Shown: positions 5,336-7,232 of the stretch, one piece after another
Position numbering within the stretch: the first letter of the stretch is position 1
Layout: the number at the start of each line of letters is the position of its first letter
Assembly: GCA_900769775.1 (NCBI GenBank)
Contig: CAAGHT010000176.1
Location: forward strand, 1 to 7,232
Source of the DNA: Clostridia bacterium
GTDB taxonomy: Bacteria; Bacillota; Clostridia; Oscillospirales; Acutalibacteraceae
Direction of reading: 5' to 3'
Length of the DNA stretch: 7,232 bases
Made by a program: the position numbers and the translations under genes
The notes under the pieces: generated by a model
What the model saw: only the letters and a program-made list of their open reading frames with translations
The model's database searches: none
What the model was told of the DNA's origin: nothing

Positions 5336-5346
5336 GGAGTGATTTT

Positions 5347-5547
5347 ATGGCTATAAAGAGTGTGTCTATAAGAATAGAAGAACAAATGCTTGAAAAACTT
5401 TCCTATATTGCTGATTACGAGGGAAGAAGTGTCAACAGTCAAGTTTTAGTGCTTATAAGAAATAGTATAAAGGAGTTTGAGGGCGAGCACGGCGAGATAG
5501 TAAAAGATATTGCGCCGAATGAAAATGTGAAGCCTACAAGAAAATAG
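5347..5547 (+). CDS. Ribbon-helix-helix (Arc/CopG-type) DNA-binding protein
   Basis: A 66-residue protein and the only plus-strand gene here. KSVSIRI (4-10) is the beta strand that pairs between monomers. Helix A (about 11-24, EEQMLEKLSYIADY) leads through the turn EGRS into helix B (about 29-44, VNSQVLVLIRNSIKEF). This is the standard Arc/CopG fold, followed by a short charged tail. The start ATG has GGAG (5336-5339) seven bases upstream. It probably represses itself and the divergent SLOG-like gene through the dyads at 5264-5278 and 5309-5335. All four arginines are AGA and six of eight isoleucines are ATA, an AT-biased choice unlike the surrounding operons and compatible with recent transfer. 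RHH proteins also serve as antitoxins or plasmid-type regulators, but no toxin partner is evident. Confidence 0.88.
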   Translation: MAIKSVSIRIEEQMLEKLSYIADYEGRSVNSQVLVLIRNSIKEFEGEHGEIVKDIAPNENVKPTRK

Positions 5548-5565
5548 AATATCTGTTTAAAAAGG

Positions 5566-5600
5566 AAAAGGTTTACTATCGTTCGTAGTAAACCTTTTTT
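5566..5600. terminator. Bidirectional terminator between the RHH and DUF4097 genes
   Basis: A 13-bp perfect stem, AAAAGGTTTACTA (5566-5578) with TAGTAAACCTTTT (5586-5598), and a 7-nt loop. T-runs follow on both strands (TTTTTT at 5595-5600 on plus; TTTTCCTTTTT on minus). It lies between two convergent genes, 18 bases after the RHH stop and 18 bases past the DUF4097 stop. Confidence 0.92.
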
Positions 5601-5616
5601 ATTATTCGGATATTTT

Positions 5617-6579
5617 TTATTTTATTTCAATTTTAATGTTTCCGGTGTCGGTCGTGATTTCGCATCTGCCGCCCGTGGTGCTTTTCGGTACATCAATTTT
5701 GCCCGTGTCACTCGTTGCAAAGATTATCTTTTCGCTCTGGAGACTGCCCGAAACCGAGCCGGTATCGGTTTCGACCTCGATCTCAGCCGCATCGGCATCC
5801 TCGAATCTGACATCGCCCGTATCACGTTTTATGGAGAATTTTTCGCTTGCAACCACATTTTTAAGGGTAATATCTCCCGTGCTGCCGTCAGAGCTGAGGC
5901 TTCTGCAGGTGAGGTCTGAGAGGACTGCATCGCCCGTAGAAACGCTTATCTCAACGTCCTCAGCAATTTTTACATTTGATACCCCGATCTTTCCGGTAGA
6001 AACAGATAGGGCAAGCTCACGGGCAGAAAGGTCTGCAATTTTAATATCGCCTGTGTCGGCTTCAACCTCAATAAGTCCCTTTGCCGAGGATAAAATCTCG
6101 CTTTTTCCGGTCGAGAGTAAAACGCTGATGCTATCAAAGGTAAAGTCCTTTGCAGTGCGAACAGCGCCCGTACTGCCGCGAAGCTTCAGCTTTCCATACT
6201 CGGCTCCGGGCAGATAAATTGTGATTTTCTCCTTGCCGAGAGAAAACATTTGAATATGGTCGTACCATTTTCTTGTATCGTTTATTGATATATTCAAGGT
6301 GCCGCCGCTAACCTCTACTGAGTGAGTAACCTTTTGATGCTCATTGCAAACAACCTTGCATTTCCCGTCCTCGCTAGGTAAAACCTCTATGTCTGCGGTG
6401 TGAACGCTGATATTTATATCCGAAAACTCGGCAGTTATATCATAGGTGTTGGTAACGAACTTTTCGGTAGACAAAACTCCAAAATTCCAATTGTTCACGG
6501 TCATTACTCCCACAAAAATTATTATTCCGAGAACCGACAGCGCTGCTGCTACGATAAGCCATATTTTTGTTTTAGTCAT
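5617..6579 (-). CDS. DUF4097-family beta-repeat protein, membrane-anchored
   Basis: A 320-residue protein with an N-terminal membrane segment (about 6-27, IWLIVAAALSVLGIIIFVGVM) that anchors or exports it. A beta-strand-rich domain follows (about 40-320). Ten (S/D)TG motifs at T137, 157, 176, 195, 215, 234, 254, 273, 292 and 312 recur every 19-20 residues, the mark of a right-handed beta-solenoid typical of DUF4097 ('putative adhesin'). The family is commonly found beside DUF1700 genes, as here; its function is unproven. ATG 6577-6579 is chosen over GTG 6586-6588 because AAAGGGGG (6588-6595) lies eight bases before the ATG but overlaps the GTG. The gene overlaps the upstream XRE gene by 8 nt (ATGACTAA), so the two are likely coupled. 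It ends at the terminator 5566-5598. Confidence 0.9.
   Translation of the reverse strand: MTKTKIWLIVAAALSVLGIIIFVGVMTVNNWNFGVLSTEKFVTNTYDITAEFSDINISVHTADIEVLPSEDGKCKVVCNEHQKVTHSVEVSGGTLNISINDTRKWYDHIQMFSLGKEKITIYLPGAEYGKLKLRGSTGAVRTAKDFTFDSISVLLSTGKSEILSSAKGLIEVEADTGDIKIADLSARELALSVSTGKIGVSNVKIAEDVEISVSTGDAVLSDLTCRSLSSDGSTGDITLKNVVASEKFSIKRDTGDVRFEDADAAEIEVETDTGSVSGSLQSEKIIFATSDTGKIDVPKSTTGGRCEITTDTGNIKIEIK
5641..6174 (-). repeat. Ten tandem (S/D)TG solenoid repeats within the DUF4097 gene
   Basis: Each unit is about 19.5 codons and carries STG or DTG. The order from the N-terminus is S, S, D, S, S, S, D, D, D, D. Unit spacings alternate 19 and 20. The other residues of each unit have diverged, so this is an old protein repeat and not a recent DNA duplication. 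It encodes the rungs of the predicted beta-solenoid. Confidence 0.8.
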
Positions 6580-7180
6580 CGCTGCCACCCCCTTTAGAAG
6601 ATTTTTTTATAAGAACAAAAGGCAGTTTTGAAAGCCAAACTGCGCCATTTGTAGTCGCAAGGGCACCGAAAAAGGTAAAAATCGAAAGGCCGAGGAGGAA
6701 AAGTCCGCCGCCGAAAAGGGCAGTTCCTGCCGCGGGGTTGTTTGTTAACGCTATGATTATTCCGCCAACGGTAAAACCAAAGCCGCAACTGACAAATGCA
6801 CCGAAGACAGACCAGACCGCAACGATGAGGGACCAAAGCACCGCATAAAGCGAAATAATAACAGACACCGCCGCTATGAGCAGGGAGAACCATATAGGTG
6901 AGCCGAGCACAAGGAGCACGATTTCCAAAGCACCTAAACGGCGAGGCTTTTTATCCTCCGTGTGAGCCTCCTTGCCCTTATCCGCCTCTTCCTTTTCAAG
7001 CAGAGCACTGACTGTGGTATCAAGCACCTCTGCAATTCGAACCAGCATATCGGAATCGGGATTTGACAGCCCCTTTTCCCATTTTGAAACGGTCTGACGC
7101 ACAACCGATAGTCTGTCAGCAAACTCTTGTTGCGACAGTCCCTTTTCGTGACGACCCGCTTTTATTCTGTCACCGAGCAT
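6572..7180 (-). CDS. XRE helix-turn-helix regulator fused to a DUF1700-like membrane domain
   Basis: A 202-residue protein. Residues 5-60 form an XRE/Cro-type helix-turn-helix (RIKAGRHEKGLSQQEFADRL, VVRQTVSKWEKG, PDSDMLVRIAEVL). A charged linker (62-82) leads to a membrane domain with about four helices (roughly 84-102, 104-126, 128-146, 152-176). SPIWFSLLIA, LYAVLWSLIVAVW, the glycine-rich FGGGLFLLGL and the ending FFGALATTNGAVWLSK match the C-terminal half of DUF1700 proteins. It thus joins a DNA-binding domain to the usual membrane partner of DUF4097 proteins. Start ATG 7178-7180 has GAGG (7188-7191) seven bases upstream. It overlaps the DUF4097 gene by 8 nt. A likely role is a membrane-tethered regulator of its own operon, signalling the state of the envelope or of the DUF4097 partner; this is inference. 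Confidence 0.9.
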   Translation of the reverse strand: MLGDRIKAGRHEKGLSQQEFADRLSVVRQTVSKWEKGLSNPDSDMLVRIAEVLDTTVSALLEKEEADKGKEAHTEDKKPRRLGALEIVLLVLGSPIWFSLLIAAVSVIISLYAVLWSLIVAVWSVFGAFVSCGFGFTVGGIIIALTNNPAAGTALFGGGLFLLGLSIFTFFGALATTNGAVWLSKLPFVLIKKSSKGGGSDD

Positions 7181-7206
7181 AATCTAACCTCGCTTTCACT
7201 ATGCCC

Positions 7207-7212
7207 ATTATA
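7207..7212 (-). promoter_or_regulatory. -10 of the XRE/DUF4097 operon
   Basis: A perfect TATAAT on the minus strand lies about 15 bases before the ribosome binding site of the XRE gene. The matching -35 would fall at or beyond the window edge, so the promoter is incomplete. Confidence 0.55.
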
Positions 7213-7232
7213 CACCAAAACTCCGCAACCTA

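Noticed and set aside
5243..5547. RHH gene as antitoxin of a toxin-antitoxin pair
   Set aside because: Toxin genes usually lie directly downstream on the same strand. Here a terminator follows the RHH gene, and the divergent neighbour is SLOG-like, not a known toxin.
5636..6217. Plus-strand open frame of 193 codons rich in Ser, Pro and Val
   Set aside because: It is the mirror of the repeated (S/D)TG codons of the DUF4097 gene; its apparent repeats come from that.
6586..6588. GTG as start of the DUF4097 gene
   Set aside because: It overlaps the AAAGGGGG site; ATG 6577-6579 has proper spacing.

Overview
The window looks like chromosomal DNA from a low-to-mid GC, Gram-positive gut-type Clostridia (Firmicutes, Oscillospiraceae or Lachnospiraceae-like). 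The reasons are strong AGGAGG-type ribosome binding sites, AT-rich sigma-A-like promoters, tightly packed operons, and protein families typical of that group. These are an XRE/DUF1700 fusion followed by a DUF4097 protein, a zinc-ribbon protein of a TIR family, and an OmpR/HisKA two-component pair. The species cannot be fixed from the sequence alone. No rRNA, tRNA, CRISPR array or insertion sequence was seen. All genes but one are on the minus strand, so the text below runs from high to low coordinates.

Region 1 (7232-5617): an XRE helix-turn-helix regulator fused to a DUF1700-like membrane domain overlaps by 8 nt a DUF4097 beta-repeat protein. The latter carries ten (S/D)TG motifs spaced 19-20 residues apart. 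A bidirectional terminator at 5566-5598 closes this operon and also the opposing small gene.

Region 2 (5600-4775): an AT-rich divergent cassette. A 66-residue ribbon-helix-helix (RHH) protein is the only plus-strand gene. A SLOG-like protein with a CCFIGHR motif is on the minus strand and very probably starts at TTG 5242. The 104-bp intergenic space holds two dyads, a 15-bp perfect one and a 27-bp near-perfect one, which flank an extended -10 promoter. This looks like an autoregulated switch.

Region 3 (4774-4018): a two-gene operon encoding a small two-helix membrane protein and an alanine-rich charged coiled-coil protein, closed by a hairpin terminator.

Region 4 (4003-537): a five-gene operon of response regulator, histidine kinase, eight-helix membrane protein, a second copy of the small two-helix membrane protein, and an MmcQ/YjbR-family protein. 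Genes overlap or lie within 9 nt of each other. A 13-bp hairpin terminator contains the last stop codon. The identical 10-mer TTAACATTTC in the promoter regions of operons 3 and 4, together with the paralogous membrane proteins, suggests that the response regulator may control both.

Region 5 (535-1): a promoter and the first 158 codons of a protein with a CxxC...CxxC zinc ribbon and a TPR-like helical stretch. It is cut off where I expect a TIR domain to begin. The most unusual material is the RHH/SLOG cassette, the duplicated small membrane protein with its shared promoter box, and the truncated zinc-ribbon/TIR-family gene.
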